The notes beneath the pieces are model-generated. The model saw only the letters and a program-made list of their open reading frames with translations. It made no database searches and was not told the origin of the DNA. Both the position numbers and the translations under genes were made by a program. A DNA stretch of 64,000 nt, taken from NCBI GenBank assembly GCA_034432555.1, contig DAOUBW010000048.1, forward strand, positions 248,001 through 312,000, in the 5' to 3' direction. Origin of the DNA: CP2-2F sp034432555 (GTDB taxonomy: Bacteria; Chloroflexota; Anaerolineae; Aggregatilineales; UBA2796). Position 1 is the stretch's first letter. Each line of letters begins with the position of its first letter. Positions 9,206 through 17,761 of this stretch are shown here, in pieces.

Positions 9206-11512
9206 ATGCCCCGTCACCGATTAACCCTTTCCCTGATCGCGCTGATTGCGCTGTTCAGCGCGGCGGCGTTGCCGTCCGCCCTCGCGCAATCGCCCGCGCC
9301 AATTGTCCTGAATATTGGCGTGCTGGATTCGCCGGACAGCCCGACCGCACGCGGCGTTTGGCTGGCAGCCCAAGAGGCGGTGGCGCGCAGTATGCTGGTG
9401 CTACCTAGCGGTCAGCCCTTTATCTTGAAGCCGATCACCATCAGCCGCCCGCCCACTTCGCTAGAGGAAGTGCGCGAGAGTCTCGACGCCCTGCTCAGTG
9501 CCAGTGTGGTTGCCGTTTTCGGTCCTGATAATGGCGCGTTAGCAGAAGAAAGCAGCGCCGCCCTTGCCACCGCAGGCATCCCTATCTTCCTAAGCACAGC
9601 TGCCCAAAATGCACCCATTGGCGACCTGATCTTTCGCGGGCAGGCGCTTGATCAGCTTCAGGCGCAAGCGCTCATCACAGCCCTAAACAGCCAGTTGGTG
9701 GGCAAGGCAGCCATTTACCTTCGCCATAAGCCAAGCGGCAGTGGCGCCGCAGAGGCATTCGCCCAAGCCGCCAGCAGTGCAGGCGTTGTGGTGCGCGGCG
9801 GCTTGGTGGTGGAGAACGACCTGACCGACCCGCAAGCCGCCAGCGCCGCGGCTGCCCGCCTGCTCAGCGAGCGCCCACAGATCATTTTTGTGGACGCCGC
9901 ACCGCTCCAAACAGCAGGCTTATATCTGGCGCTGCGTGATCGCGGCTATGCCGGACTGTTCATCACGCCCAGTGCCGCCGATAATGTCTTTATTGAGGCA
10001 CTGCCACTGACCCTGCGCGATGGCATTTACGGCGCCACCGGGTGGAGCTATACTGCCCAGAGCAGCGAAAGCCTCTCGTTCACGCGCAACTACACCACTG
10101 CCTTTGGCGCAGTGCCAAATGCGCTGAGCGCCGCCGCCTACGACTCGACCTTCCTACTGATCGAGTCGATCAAGACGGGCGGCGTGGCACCTGCCAGCCT
10201 TGCCGCCGCCTTACGTGGGCTACCGCCATGGCGCGGTGTGCAAGGTCGGCTTGACCCAAGTGCCGCCGATGGCGTGCTGAGCAGCAACGTGAGCGTCTTT
10301 ATCACCAGCCAGTTTGGTGTGCCGGGCATTTTAGTTGCCTATGGTGCGCCAGAGGTTGCCCAAGCGCCTAGCAGCACGCCGCCGCCGCCCGGACGCGGCA
10401 CGACGCTGCCCACTGCTACGCGCACCCCAACCATTACACCGACGCTCGCCCAATCGCTGACGCCTTCGCTCACCTTCACCCCATCGCTGACTTTCACGCC
10501 AAGCGCCACGCGCACCCTGACCAATACGCCTGTGCCAACCGCCACACCAGACGGCGTCACGCTGACCGTTATCGGGCAGTTGGTGAACGTCCGCACTGGA
10601 CCAGGGCGCGCCTATGAGGTGATCAGTCAACTGACACGCGGCGAACAGGCAAAGCTGATCGGCGCCAATGAAGATTTCACATGGTTCGTCTTCAACTTCC
10701 GCCAACAGTTGGGATGGATTACTGGCGACGCGAACCTCGTCAGCCTCTTTGGTGATCCGCGCACGCTGCCCGTCATTGAGGCGCCGCCGCTGCCGACCGC
10801 CACACCAACGCTAACGCCCGTCCCGCCAACGCTCACCTTCACGCCGCAGCCGCTGCCTGATCTGGTGATGCTGAACGCGGTGCTGAGCCCACCCATCCCG
10901 CAGCCCGGTCAGCCCTTCACCCTGACGGTCACCGTTCAAAATCAGGGCTTGGGCGATGCCAGCGAGTTTGCGATTGCCACCTCCTTCAAGCCGGGCGAGG
11001 TCTACAGTGCGGCAGTTGTGCCGAGCTTGCCCGCCGGTCAGGTGACGAACGTCAATTTGACGGCAACGGTCAACGCAACCGGTGTTGAGACGATTGCGAT
11101 CATCCTTGACCTGAATAAGCAGGTAGATGAAGGTCCTTCGGGTGAGGCGAACAACGAGCCATTGTTCTCTTACCGCGTGGATCGTCCCTATGTGTCGCAG
11201 AACACGATTCAGGTGGCGCCTTCCACCAGTGTAGACCTGTTCGGCGGCACGCAAGACCTGAGCTACAGCGGCACAGAGCTGACGCCCATCAACGGCGCGC
11301 AGTTCGGCTTGTTGGCGGGCTTGCAGTTCTCGCAAATCCACTACGATTTGCTCTCGCCGTCTGTCATCAACAGCGTTGCACCTATCCCGCAAGCCTCGCT
11401 GCCGCCCAACACGCTGATCGGCATCTATACGGCAGAAGGCTTGCGCGGCGTGATCCGCGTTGCCAGCTACAACGGTCCAAACATCGTCTTGGAATTCTAC
11501 ATCTACCAGTAG
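9206..11512 (+). CDS. Secreted type-1 periplasmic-binding-like protein with SH3b and CARDB domains
   Basis: The ATG at 9206 has a GAGGTG 7-8 nt upstream and starts a clear signal peptide (LSLIALIALFSAAALPSALA, cleavage before QS), giving 768 aa. Residues about 30-385 resemble the branched-chain amino acid receptor type of periplasmic-binding fold, with the usual SAAYDSTFLLIESIK and LRGL segments. A Thr/Pro-rich linker follows (about 395-450), then an SH3b domain (VNVRTGPGRAYEVISQL, GWITGD), a second TPT linker and a CARDB-like beta-sandwich (LTVTVQNQGLGDASEF). A last domain of about 110 residues is unassigned. No ABC permease is adjacent, so it is more likely a surface sensor or binding protein than a transporter component. 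Confidence 0.85.
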   Translation: MPRHRLTLSLIALIALFSAAALPSALAQSPAPIVLNIGVLDSPDSPTARGVWLAAQEAVARSMLVLPSGQPFILKPITISRPPTSLEEVRESLDALLSASVVAVFGPDNGALAEESSAALATAGIPIFLSTAAQNAPIGDLIFRGQALDQLQAQALITALNSQLVGKAAIYLRHKPSGSGAAEAFAQAASSAGVVVRGGLVVENDLTDPQAASAAAARLLSERPQIIFVDAAPLQTAGLYLALRDRGYAGLFITPSAADNVFIEALPLTLRDGIYGATGWSYTAQSSESLSFTRNYTTAFGAVPNALSAAAYDSTFLLIESIKTGGVAPASLAAALRGLPPWRGVQGRLDPSAADGVLSSNVSVFITSQFGVPGILVAYGAPEVAQAPSSTPPPPGRGTTLPTATRTPTITPTLAQSLTPSLTFTPSLTFTPSATRTLTNTPVPTATPDGVTLTVIGQLVNVRTGPGRAYEVISQLTRGEQAKLIGANEDFTWFVFNFRQQLGWITGDANLVSLFGDPRTLPVIEAPPLPTATPTLTPVPPTLTFTPQPLPDLVMLNAVLSPPIPQPGQPFTLTVTVQNQGLGDASEFAIATSFKPGEVYSAAVVPSLPAGQVTNVNLTATVNATGVETIAIILDLNKQVDEGPSGEANNEPLFSYRVDRPYVSQNTIQVAPSTSVDLFGGTQDLSYSGTELTPINGAQFGLLAGLQFSQIHYDLLSPSVINSVAPIPQASLPPNTLIGIYTAEGLRGVIRVASYNGPNIVLEFYIYQ

Positions 11513-11521
11513 CCTACCTGT

Positions 11522-11543
11522 GGGGCGGAATCATACCCGCCCC
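11522..11543. repeat. GC-rich 3'-end hairpin
   Basis: GGGGCGG (11522-11528) pairs with CCGCCCC (11537-11543), just after the stop at 11512, and is followed by TACAG. It belongs to the recurrent GGCGGG...CCCGCC hairpin group of this window and probably ends the upstream transcript. Confidence 0.6.
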
Positions 11544-11560
11544 TACAGCCCTACCCGCAA

Positions 11561-11640
11561 TCCCGTTCGCACGCAGGGTGGGACTTCACAAACCCTCAGA
11601 TTCCCTTTCCCTGCGTGCGGGGAAAGGGTTAGGGATAGGG
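11561..11640. repeat. Composite dispersed repeat with two hairpins
   Basis: The left half (11561-11582: TCCCG, a CACGCAGGG core, GGGA) closely resembles 62114-62138. The right half pairs CCCTTTCCC (11603-11611) with GGGAAAGGG (11620-11628). A diverged relative of the right half occurs at 30081-30105. The stretch lies in the 217-bp gap before the M23 peptidase gene. Confidence 0.55.
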
Positions 11641-11729
11641 CTTCTTCATCCATCACGCCCTCACCATATCCTTAGTTGATCAACGGGCTGCTTTGCGCTA
11701 CCATTCTGCCCCTGTAATGGAGACTGCCT

Positions 11730-13079
11730 ATGACTGATCGCAATCACGACCAAATGCCGCCCAACTCGGATGATCCGTTGGCATTTGAAGAACCCTTGTT
11801 TGACCCGAACGACACACCGCCGCATGGTGTGCGCGTGCCGCCCTCACCACCAACTAACCCATCGCTGCTGCGCCACACAGACAGACACCCGCCCGCTGCT
11901 CAGCGCCCTAACCCAGTGCTTGGCATGATCATGCTGTTTGCCGCACTTATCATCACCGCTGCCGCTGGTGTAATTTACCTGCTGCCGTCCGAGCCTGCAC
12001 CCATGCCGCCCACTCAGAGCGCCGCGCTGCCAACACGCATCCCGCCGACCGAAGCAGCCACCCAAACCACAGCGACCGACGCGCCGCCGCCGACCGAAGC
12101 GCCCAGCCAACCCATCGCACCGATCCGCTACGATGGCGATGTGCCAGCCGATGTGGTGGCAGAGCTGCTCATGCGCGCTGGCGAAGTGGTGCCGCCGCCG
12201 AACATACTCTACCGCGCCCAAAATCCGTACACGGTTGCGCCTGTGCGCGGACGCAGCCAAGTGATTAGCTACCGCATTCAGCCCGGCGATACGCTGGAGA
12301 AGATCGCGGCACGCTTTGGCATCTCGCAAGATACGATTGTGTGGAACAACGACGGCATTTATGTGAATCGGCTGCTGCCGGGCGATACGCTCACCATCCT
12401 GCCCGAAGATGGCGTGCTGCACCGTACCCGACAAGAGGAATCCATTCAGGCAATTGCTGATAAGTATCAAGTTTCGCCGATCAGCATTGTGGATAGCGAG
12501 TTTAACCCACTGTTGCGGAATGCCAGCCCAACCACGCTCATCCCGGCGGGCATCTCGGTCATGGTCATCGGCGGCGTTAGCGATAAAAAGCCTGTCTATT
12601 GGAATCCGGGCATCACCATTGAAGGTGGCAGCAGCGGTGGTGGCGGTGGCGGCGGCACGGTCTCGTTTGGTGGCGGACCTGGCTCCTGCGGCGCGCAGCC
12701 AAATGCCGGTGGCACGGGCGCTTTGGTCAATCCACTGCCGCCTAACTACACCGTCACACGCGGCTTTTCTGCCTACCACACCGGTATCGATCTCTCTGCG
12801 CCAACAGGGACAACCGTTTTCGCGGCGGATGGCGGCACGGTCATCTTTGCCGGGTGGAGCAACTGGGGCTATGGCAACACGGTTGTGTTGGCGCACGGCA
12901 ACCTGATCACGCTCTATGGGCATATGAGCCGCGTCAGCGTGAGCTGCGGGCAAGTGGTCAGCCGCGGCACGCCGGTGGGCGCCGTGGGCAATACGGGCAA
13001 CAGCTCGGGCCCGCACCTGCATTTTGAGGTGCGGATTGGCGAAGTACCGCAAAATCCAGAGGGCTATCTCGCCTTTTAG
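11730..13079 (+). CDS. LysM-containing M23 metallopeptidase (cell-wall hydrolase)
   Basis: The 449-residue protein has an acidic cytoplasmic head, one membrane helix (about 65-87, GMIMLFAALIITAAAGVIYLL) and a Thr/Pro/Ala-rich stalk. A LysM module (YRIQPGDTLEKIAARFGIS) and a weaker second LysM-like repeat follow. After a Gly-rich linker comes a C-terminal M23 domain. The metal ligands are visible: HTGIDLSAP (H and D), the YGHMS segment and GPHLHFEV (HxH). M23 enzymes cut peptidoglycan cross-bridges outside the membrane. The start has a GGAG upstream. Chloroflexota are mostly monoderm and many have thin or unusual walls, so the exact substrate is uncertain. Confidence 0.93.
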   Translation: MTDRNHDQMPPNSDDPLAFEEPLFDPNDTPPHGVRVPPSPPTNPSLLRHTDRHPPAAQRPNPVLGMIMLFAALIITAAAGVIYLLPSEPAPMPPTQSAALPTRIPPTEAATQTTATDAPPPTEAPSQPIAPIRYDGDVPADVVAELLMRAGEVVPPPNILYRAQNPYTVAPVRGRSQVISYRIQPGDTLEKIAARFGISQDTIVWNNDGIYVNRLLPGDTLTILPEDGVLHRTRQEESIQAIADKYQVSPISIVDSEFNPLLRNASPTTLIPAGISVMVIGGVSDKKPVYWNPGITIEGGSSGGGGGGGTVSFGGGPGSCGAQPNAGGTGALVNPLPPNYTVTRGFSAYHTGIDLSAPTGTTVFAADGGTVIFAGWSNWGYGNTVVLAHGNLITLYGHMSRVSVSCGQVVSRGTPVGAVGNTGNSSGPHLHFEVRIGEVPQNPEGYLAF

Positions 13080-13116
13080 GGTCTGCACCACGCGAGCGTG
13101 CCGCGTCTTTCGCAGG

Positions 13117-13165
13117 GGCGGGATGTATTCCGCCGTTTAGGTGGGTCGAACATGTCCGACCCGCC
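13117..13165. terminator. Two hairpins between convergent genes
   Basis: The first hairpin pairs GGCGG (13117-13121) with CCGCC (13130-13134). The second pairs GGTGGGTCG (13140-13148) with CGACCCGCC (13157-13165), with one G-T pair. They lie between the convergent M23 and PIG-L genes and can serve both strands. Confidence 0.6.
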
Positions 13166-13184
13166 AGCGTTTCACCCTGTCAGG

Positions 13185-14015
13185 CTAGGCATCTTCACCG
13201 CGTAGATTCGGGCGGTAGCATAGCTCACCTTCGCTGAGCGCATGGTAGGCGCGGAATTCTTCGGTCAGGGCTGCCGCATCCGCCCAAAAGCTGATGATCT
13301 GCGACTCGTAGCAGGCGCTTGCCGCAATCTTACGGGCGAGTGCGTCCTCATCAATGACCACCTTATGCGGCACGGCGCGCAAGCCAAAATAGGCAGGGTG
13401 AGCGCGCATCGCCTGCGCCAGTTCGCTCACTGCGCGCAGACGGACTGCCCTGCCATCGCGTGCATAGGGATATTCCTCATAAAAGTAGGTGTTCGTCAAG
13501 CAGAAGCGTGCGGCAAGGCGCAGCGCCATCGCCCGCACCAACTGATGATCCACGTGGTGACCAACACCCAACGGCGCATAGAGCGTTACATTCGGAGCGA
13601 GGTGCGGGAACTGCTGTAAGAAGGCGGCTTCCAGGGCTTCGGGCGTTGCAGGATCATCAGGGTGAATCGCTCCGAAAATTGCCTCAACCGTTGGGTAGAG
13701 TGCTTCACCGGACTCAGCGCTGACGCGGTAAATGCCATCCGCAAAGCTGCCAAAGTGCAGGGCTGCGCCAAGCACTGCCGCCGCCGCCTGATCTTCGGCG
13801 CGCCGTGCGGCGAGCGCCTGTTCCGCCTGCATCCCGCGTTTCCAGCGTGCGTGCAGTTCGTCGGTGAAAGCGGTGGGCGTGAAGCCCAGCGGCGGATCGC
13901 CTGCCATCACCGTATAAATGGTGACGGATGCGCCACTGCGCGCTAACTGTGCAATCTGCCCGCCGCAACTAAAGGCGGCATCATCAAAGTGCGGTGAAAG
14001 GTAGAGGTGCTGCAT
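13185..14015 (-). CDS. PIG-L/LmbE-family N-acetylglucosaminyl deacetylase
   Basis: This 276-residue protein has the zinc-binding PHxDD motif at its start (SPHFDDAAFSCGG, residues 7-19) and the downstream GVGHHVDHQLVR, which supplies the HxxxH ligands. These define the PIG-L/LmbE/MshB/BshB fold, which removes acetyl groups from GlcNAc-linked substrates. The substrate here is unknown. The gene is third in a tight minus-strand operon (endonuclease III, histidine kinase, this gene), starting only 3 bp after the kinase stop. Confidence 0.9.
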   Translation of the reverse strand: MQHLYLSPHFDDAAFSCGGQIAQLARSGASVTIYTVMAGDPPLGFTPTAFTDELHARWKRGMQAEQALAARRAEDQAAAAVLGAALHFGSFADGIYRVSAESGEALYPTVEAIFGAIHPDDPATPEALEAAFLQQFPHLAPNVTLYAPLGVGHHVDHQLVRAMALRLAARFCLTNTYFYEEYPYARDGRAVRLRAVSELAQAMRAHPAYFGLRAVPHKVVIDEDALARKIAASACYESQIISFWADAAALTEEFRAYHALSEGELCYRPNLRGEDA

Positions 14016-14018
14016 GGC

Positions 14019-15839
14019 TTAGGCAACGGGCAGCGTGAAGGTGACCATCGTGCCTTGCCGCGGGACGCTCTGAATGTCAAACGTGCCGCCCATCAGCGCA
14101 ATCAGGTTGCGTGTGATAGCAAAGCCTAGCCCTGTGCCGGGCTGCCCTAAGCCGTTATCAGCGCGCCAGAATTTCGTGCCAAGTTTGGCAACCTGCTCGG
14201 CAGACATGCCCACGCCGTTATCTGCCACCAAGAAGGCGATCTGCGCACCCTGCCGCTTGGCAGCAAGCCGTACAGTGCCGCCGTTTGGCGTGTATTTGTA
14301 GGCGTTGCTGGTCAGGTTGAGCAGCACTTGAATTAGGCGATCTCGATCTGCGCGGACGGCAGGTAGTTCAGGGTCTATGTCAATGTTCAGCGTGTGGTTG
14401 CGCTGTGCGATCTCGGTGGCAATGCCTTCGCGCACCATGCTGATCACCTCAGAGACGCTCACCTCTGCCAGTTCGACGCGCAAATTGCCCGTCTCGATGC
14501 GGCTGATGTCGTTCAGATCGCTCACCAAGATTTTCATGCGTTGCACGGCATTCTTGATGGTGGCGAGGAAGCCGCGTTGCTTCTCGTTGATGCTGCCCGC
14601 CATTGGAATCAGGTCGGCATAGCCGCTGATGCTGGTCATTGGCACCTTCAGCTCGTGCGCCACAACACCCACAAACTCAGATTTGGCGTTGTTGGCAGCG
14701 CGCACCGCGTCATAAAGGCGTGCGTTCTCAATGGCGATGGCGGCGCGATCTGCCATGCGGACGACCAACGCCTGTTGATCGGCGCTGAAGGCATTGGCGC
14801 GCTCGGCAGTCATGGCGATGACGCCGATCACGCGCCCGCTGCGGCGAATCGGCACAAGGAAGATCGAATGATCGGCGTTGTGATGCACAATCGGCGCTTG
14901 CGTGGCGATGACCTGCTGCATCAGCGGCGCGTTGCTATCCGCCGTGAGGTCATCGGCGGTGCCAGAGTGTGCCACAATGTGCAGCGCGCCGCTTTCGGCG
15001 TCTAGCAAGCCAAGCTTAGCGCTGTGCGCCTGACAGACGCGGCTTGACCATTCCAGCGTGACGCGCAAGGCGTTGTTCAGATCAAGTGTCTCGTTCAGTT
15101 GCCGATCCATGCGTTGGAGCATGGTCAGTTCTTCGACACGCGCATTTAACGCCTGATCGGTGGCGCTGAACAGCCGTGCGTTCTCAATGGCGACGGCAGC
15201 TTGTGCGGCGAAAGTCTCCAGCAGCTCTAAATCTTGCTCGCTGAACAAGTTGGTTCGCACGCGGTTATCCACGTAGACGACGCCAATGACCTTGCCGCGC
15301 ACGCGCAGCGGACTCGCCATGATGCTGCGCAGGGCGTGGGCAACAATGCTCACCTGATTGGAAAAGCGCGGGTCTTCTTGGGCGTTGGTGGTGATGATCG
15401 CCTGATCGCTCTCCAAGACGCGGTTGGTGACGGTGCGGCTGATCGAGACGGCATCCACACCGATTGTCTCTTGGTCAAAGTTGCGGCGGACCGGAATAGT
15501 CAGGTTGCCATCGTCATCTTGAATGAGCAAAAAGCCGCGCTCTGCCTCAGTCAGGGCGATGATGGCATCCATCACCTGATTCAGCACCGTTTGCAAGTCA
15601 AGCGACCCGCCAATGGCACGGCTGACCTCATAAAGTTTGGCAACGCGCCCTTGTTGGCTGGTCTGTTGGCGCTCGTCAGCAAGCTGCGATAGCACATCTT
15701 CAACGCTTTTAAGGCGTCCTTCAAAGAAGGCGGCATCTACGCGCCCGCTTTGGGCTTGGCTGCGTAAAATAGAGAGCGTTTGGCGCGCACTGGTAAAGGC
15801 GGCATCCAGTTCACGTCCACGGAGCGTTGGTGTGGTCAT
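14019..15839 (-). CDS. GAF-domain sensor histidine kinase
   Basis: This 606-residue soluble kinase has an N-terminal helical region, two GAF domains (about 65-215 and 245-375), a HisKA segment (VGVVAHELKVPMTSISGY) and a HATPase domain. The ATPase motifs are NLTSNAYKYTPNGG (N), DNGVGMS (G1), KFWRAD (F) and GTGLGFAITRN (G2). The H-box reads AHELKVP instead of the commoner SHELRTP, but the His is present. There are no membrane helices and no adjacent response regulator. The ATG overlaps the endonuclease stop by 4 bp (ATGA-type), indicating translational coupling. The ligand of the GAF domains is unknown. Confidence 0.93.
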   Translation of the reverse strand: MTTPTLRGRELDAAFTSARQTLSILRSQAQSGRVDAAFFEGRLKSVEDVLSQLADERQQTSQQGRVAKLYEVSRAIGGSLDLQTVLNQVMDAIIALTEAERGFLLIQDDDGNLTIPVRRNFDQETIGVDAVSISRTVTNRVLESDQAIITTNAQEDPRFSNQVSIVAHALRSIMASPLRVRGKVIGVVYVDNRVRTNLFSEQDLELLETFAAQAAVAIENARLFSATDQALNARVEELTMLQRMDRQLNETLDLNNALRVTLEWSSRVCQAHSAKLGLLDAESGALHIVAHSGTADDLTADSNAPLMQQVIATQAPIVHHNADHSIFLVPIRRSGRVIGVIAMTAERANAFSADQQALVVRMADRAAIAIENARLYDAVRAANNAKSEFVGVVAHELKVPMTSISGYADLIPMAGSINEKQRGFLATIKNAVQRMKILVSDLNDISRIETGNLRVELAEVSVSEVISMVREGIATEIAQRNHTLNIDIDPELPAVRADRDRLIQVLLNLTSNAYKYTPNGGTVRLAAKRQGAQIAFLVADNGVGMSAEQVAKLGTKFWRADNGLGQPGTGLGFAITRNLIALMGGTFDIQSVPRQGTMVTFTLPVA

Positions 15840-16558
15840 GAGGTAGCATCCTTTGGCGGTTTTTGGCGGTTGGGTCTAACAATTTTGGCGTTTGCCTGAA
15901 AGTAGTCGCATTCGGCGGTAAGCGGGCAGCGTTCACAAAGCGGCTTGCGCGCTTGGCAAATGGTGCGCCCAAGTGCGATGAGGTTCAGGTGCGCGGGATA
16001 GTATTCCTCAGGTGGGATGAGCGACTCTAGGAGGGTGTGGGCGGCATCGGCGCTCACCTTCTCGCCGATCAAGCCAAGCCGCTGGCTGACACGATGCACA
16101 TGCGTATCCACAGGGAAGGCGGGCTTGCCAAAGGCAAAGCACAGCACAATGGCGGCGGTCTTGGGTCCGATGCCGTCAATGGCGGTTAGCCACGCTTTGG
16201 CGGCGTCGGTCTCCATGTCGGCAAGAAAATCAAGGGTGATGCTGCCGCGCTCACGGGTGATGTAGCGCAGCGCGTTTTGAATGCGCGGCGCTTTTTGGTT
16301 CGCCAAGCCAGCCGGGCGAATCGCCTCTACCACAGCCTCCGTCGGCGCATCGCGCACAGTTTCCCAATCGGGAAAGCGCGCTTTGAGGGCGGCGAAGGCG
16401 CGGTCACGGTTGGCGTCAGTGGTGGTCTGGCTGAGGATGCAATCCACCAATTCATCAACAGGTGCATAGCGCGGCTGCCACTGGGGTGTGCCGAAGGTTG
16501 CCACCAGCTTAGCGCTGATCAGCTGATATTTTTTGCGGAGTGCCGCTTGTGCTGCCAA
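15836..16558 (-). CDS. nth: Endonuclease III-like DNA glycosylase/AP lyase
   Basis: The protein (240 aa) has the helix-hairpin-helix GIGPKTA with the catalytic lysine (K133), and the catalytic aspartate in PVDTHVHRVSQRLGL (D151). Four cysteines spaced C-x6-C-x2-C-x5-C (C201, C208, C211, C217) would bind the [4Fe-4S] cluster. This is the full set for an Nth-type enzyme that removes oxidised pyrimidines and nicks abasic sites. The assumed start is TTG 16558, with a GAGGCG 3 nt upstream; the upstream frame is open but belongs to a decayed LysR gene. It heads the operon with the histidine kinase and PIG-L genes. Confidence 0.9.
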   Translation of the reverse strand: MAAQAALRKKYQLISAKLVATFGTPQWQPRYAPVDELVDCILSQTTTDANRDRAFAALKARFPDWETVRDAPTEAVVEAIRPAGLANQKAPRIQNALRYITRERGSITLDFLADMETDAAKAWLTAIDGIGPKTAAIVLCFAFGKPAFPVDTHVHRVSQRLGLIGEKVSADAAHTLLESLIPPEEYYPAHLNLIALGRTICQARKPLCERCPLTAECDYFQANAKIVRPNRQKPPKDATS

Positions 16559-17240
16559 AATCGCCTCGATTATGCTTGATTGCGCTTGCTGCTTTTCTTA
16601 TACCGTCAATTCTAGCGTTAAGTGGCGCGGCGGCAAGCGTGCGTTTCAAGAGGTGAGCAAAGGCAAGGCTGGCAGCACACTTAAAGGCATTCCGACGCCA
16701 CAGCAGCGCTACGCTGCGGCGCGGCGTTGGCATTACTAAACGGATCGCGCACAAATCTTGGGCTGCATCTAGGGCATGAGGCAGCGCGCTGGCAAGGCGG
16801 CTGTGCGAAACAAGGCTGAGCAAGCCCTGAACAGTGTTCAGCTCCACCATCACCTTAGGCGTCAGCTCAGCTTGCTGCGCGCAGGCTTCCCAAATGCGCC
16901 GCGTGCAAAAGGTGCGCGGCAAAAGTGCCATCGGCACGCCTTCTAACTGTCTAAGTTCAAGCTGTGTGCAGCCCGCCAACGGATGATCGGCTGCCACGTA
17001 CAGCACCAATTCCTCATCAAAAAGCACCTCCGCCTCAATGGCAGGCTGCGAAGGCGGCGAAAATCCCAAGCCGATTTGAAGGTTGCCTTCCAACAAGTGT
17101 GCCTCAATCTCGGCGGCGGGCATTTCCTCAACACTGATAGCGATGTTCGGGTGCTGTGCGACAAAAGCGCTTAACAGGCGCGGCATCAGGTAGGCGTTGA
17201 CGGTCTGCACGCAACCAATGGCAAGCGTGCCACGTTCAGA
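16509..17240 (-). pseudogene. LysR-family regulator remnant lacking its DNA-binding domain
   Basis: The reading frame matches the effector-binding domain of LysR regulators (CynR/CbbR-like), beginning with SERGTLAIGCVQTVNAYLMP, the usual start of that domain, and passing through LGFSPP and HPLA segments. The N-terminal HTH (about 80-90 residues) is absent, because an in-frame TGA at 17241-17243 directly precedes SERGTL and no HTH frame is seen beyond it. At the other end the frame runs about 35 residues past the normal family end into the nth gene. I therefore read it as a 5'-truncated relic rather than a functional gene. Confidence 0.8.
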
Positions 17241-17761
17241 TCAAGCGTGGCAAACTATGCGATGGAAATTGCGCTGCGCCACCACACCACTAAGAAGAAC
17301 CAAACTGATCAGGTGCAGAGTGTACCGCTTATCCCGCTGCGCTATATGATTGCCTTCATTTATCCCATCACGGCGACGATGCTGCCGTTTTTGAGCAAAA
17401 AAGGTCATAACCCTGAAACAGTTGATAAGATGTATCAGGCGTGGTTTAAAGCGGTGGTCTTGCAAGTTGTGCTATAGAGCTATCCCTACGCGCAGTCAGG
17501 CACATTTTAGCACACGCTACCGCTATCTTAGCCCAATAACTGTAGACGGGCGGGCTTAAATCCTGCCCGCTTGCCGTACCTTTTCCATCCCCACCACACC
17601 GTAATCCATCTCTGTTTGCGCCACGAACTAGAAAAAATGCGCGTTTCTGCGTACAATGGAATTATCTCACACGGATTTCCAAAGTCTCGTTTCGTTGTGC
17701 GCCCTTGCCGTTTCGCACGCCGCCAAGTGCGCTTTCTAATCATAGGAACAGGATTCGCGCT
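17241..17761. other. Intergenic region between LysR relic and aconitase
   Basis: This 521-bp stretch has no well-supported gene. A 76-codon plus-strand frame at 17247-17477 is listed separately. A GC hairpin (GCGGGC/GCCCGC) lies around 17549-17571. A -10-like TACAAT at 17652-17657 upstream of aconitase has no good -35. The LysR deletion junction forms its left edge, so this DNA may be the scar of a rearrangement. Confidence 0.5.
17247..17477 (+). CDS. Doubtful small ORF (76 aa)
   Basis: The second half (YMIAFIYPITATMLPFLSKK, then a polar helix and FKAVVLQVVL) could be a membrane segment with a soluble tail, and could be the remnant of a larger protein. There is no convincing ribosome site, no recognised family, and it begins at the LysR deletion junction. 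It may be chance. Confidence 0.25.
   Translation: MANYAMEIALRHHTTKKNQTDQVQSVPLIPLRYMIAFIYPITATMLPFLSKKGHNPETVDKMYQAWFKAVVLQVVL

Noticed and set aside
11844..13091. Long minus-strand frame (415 codons) across the M23 peptidase gene
   Set aside because: It is antisense to a gene with full LysM and M23 motifs, has no recognisable domain, and consists of His/Arg/Ala-rich shadow composition.
4391..15839. A two-component pair formed by the histidine kinases with a local response regulator
   Set aside because: No receiver-domain gene occurs near either kinase in the window; they are treated as orphans.
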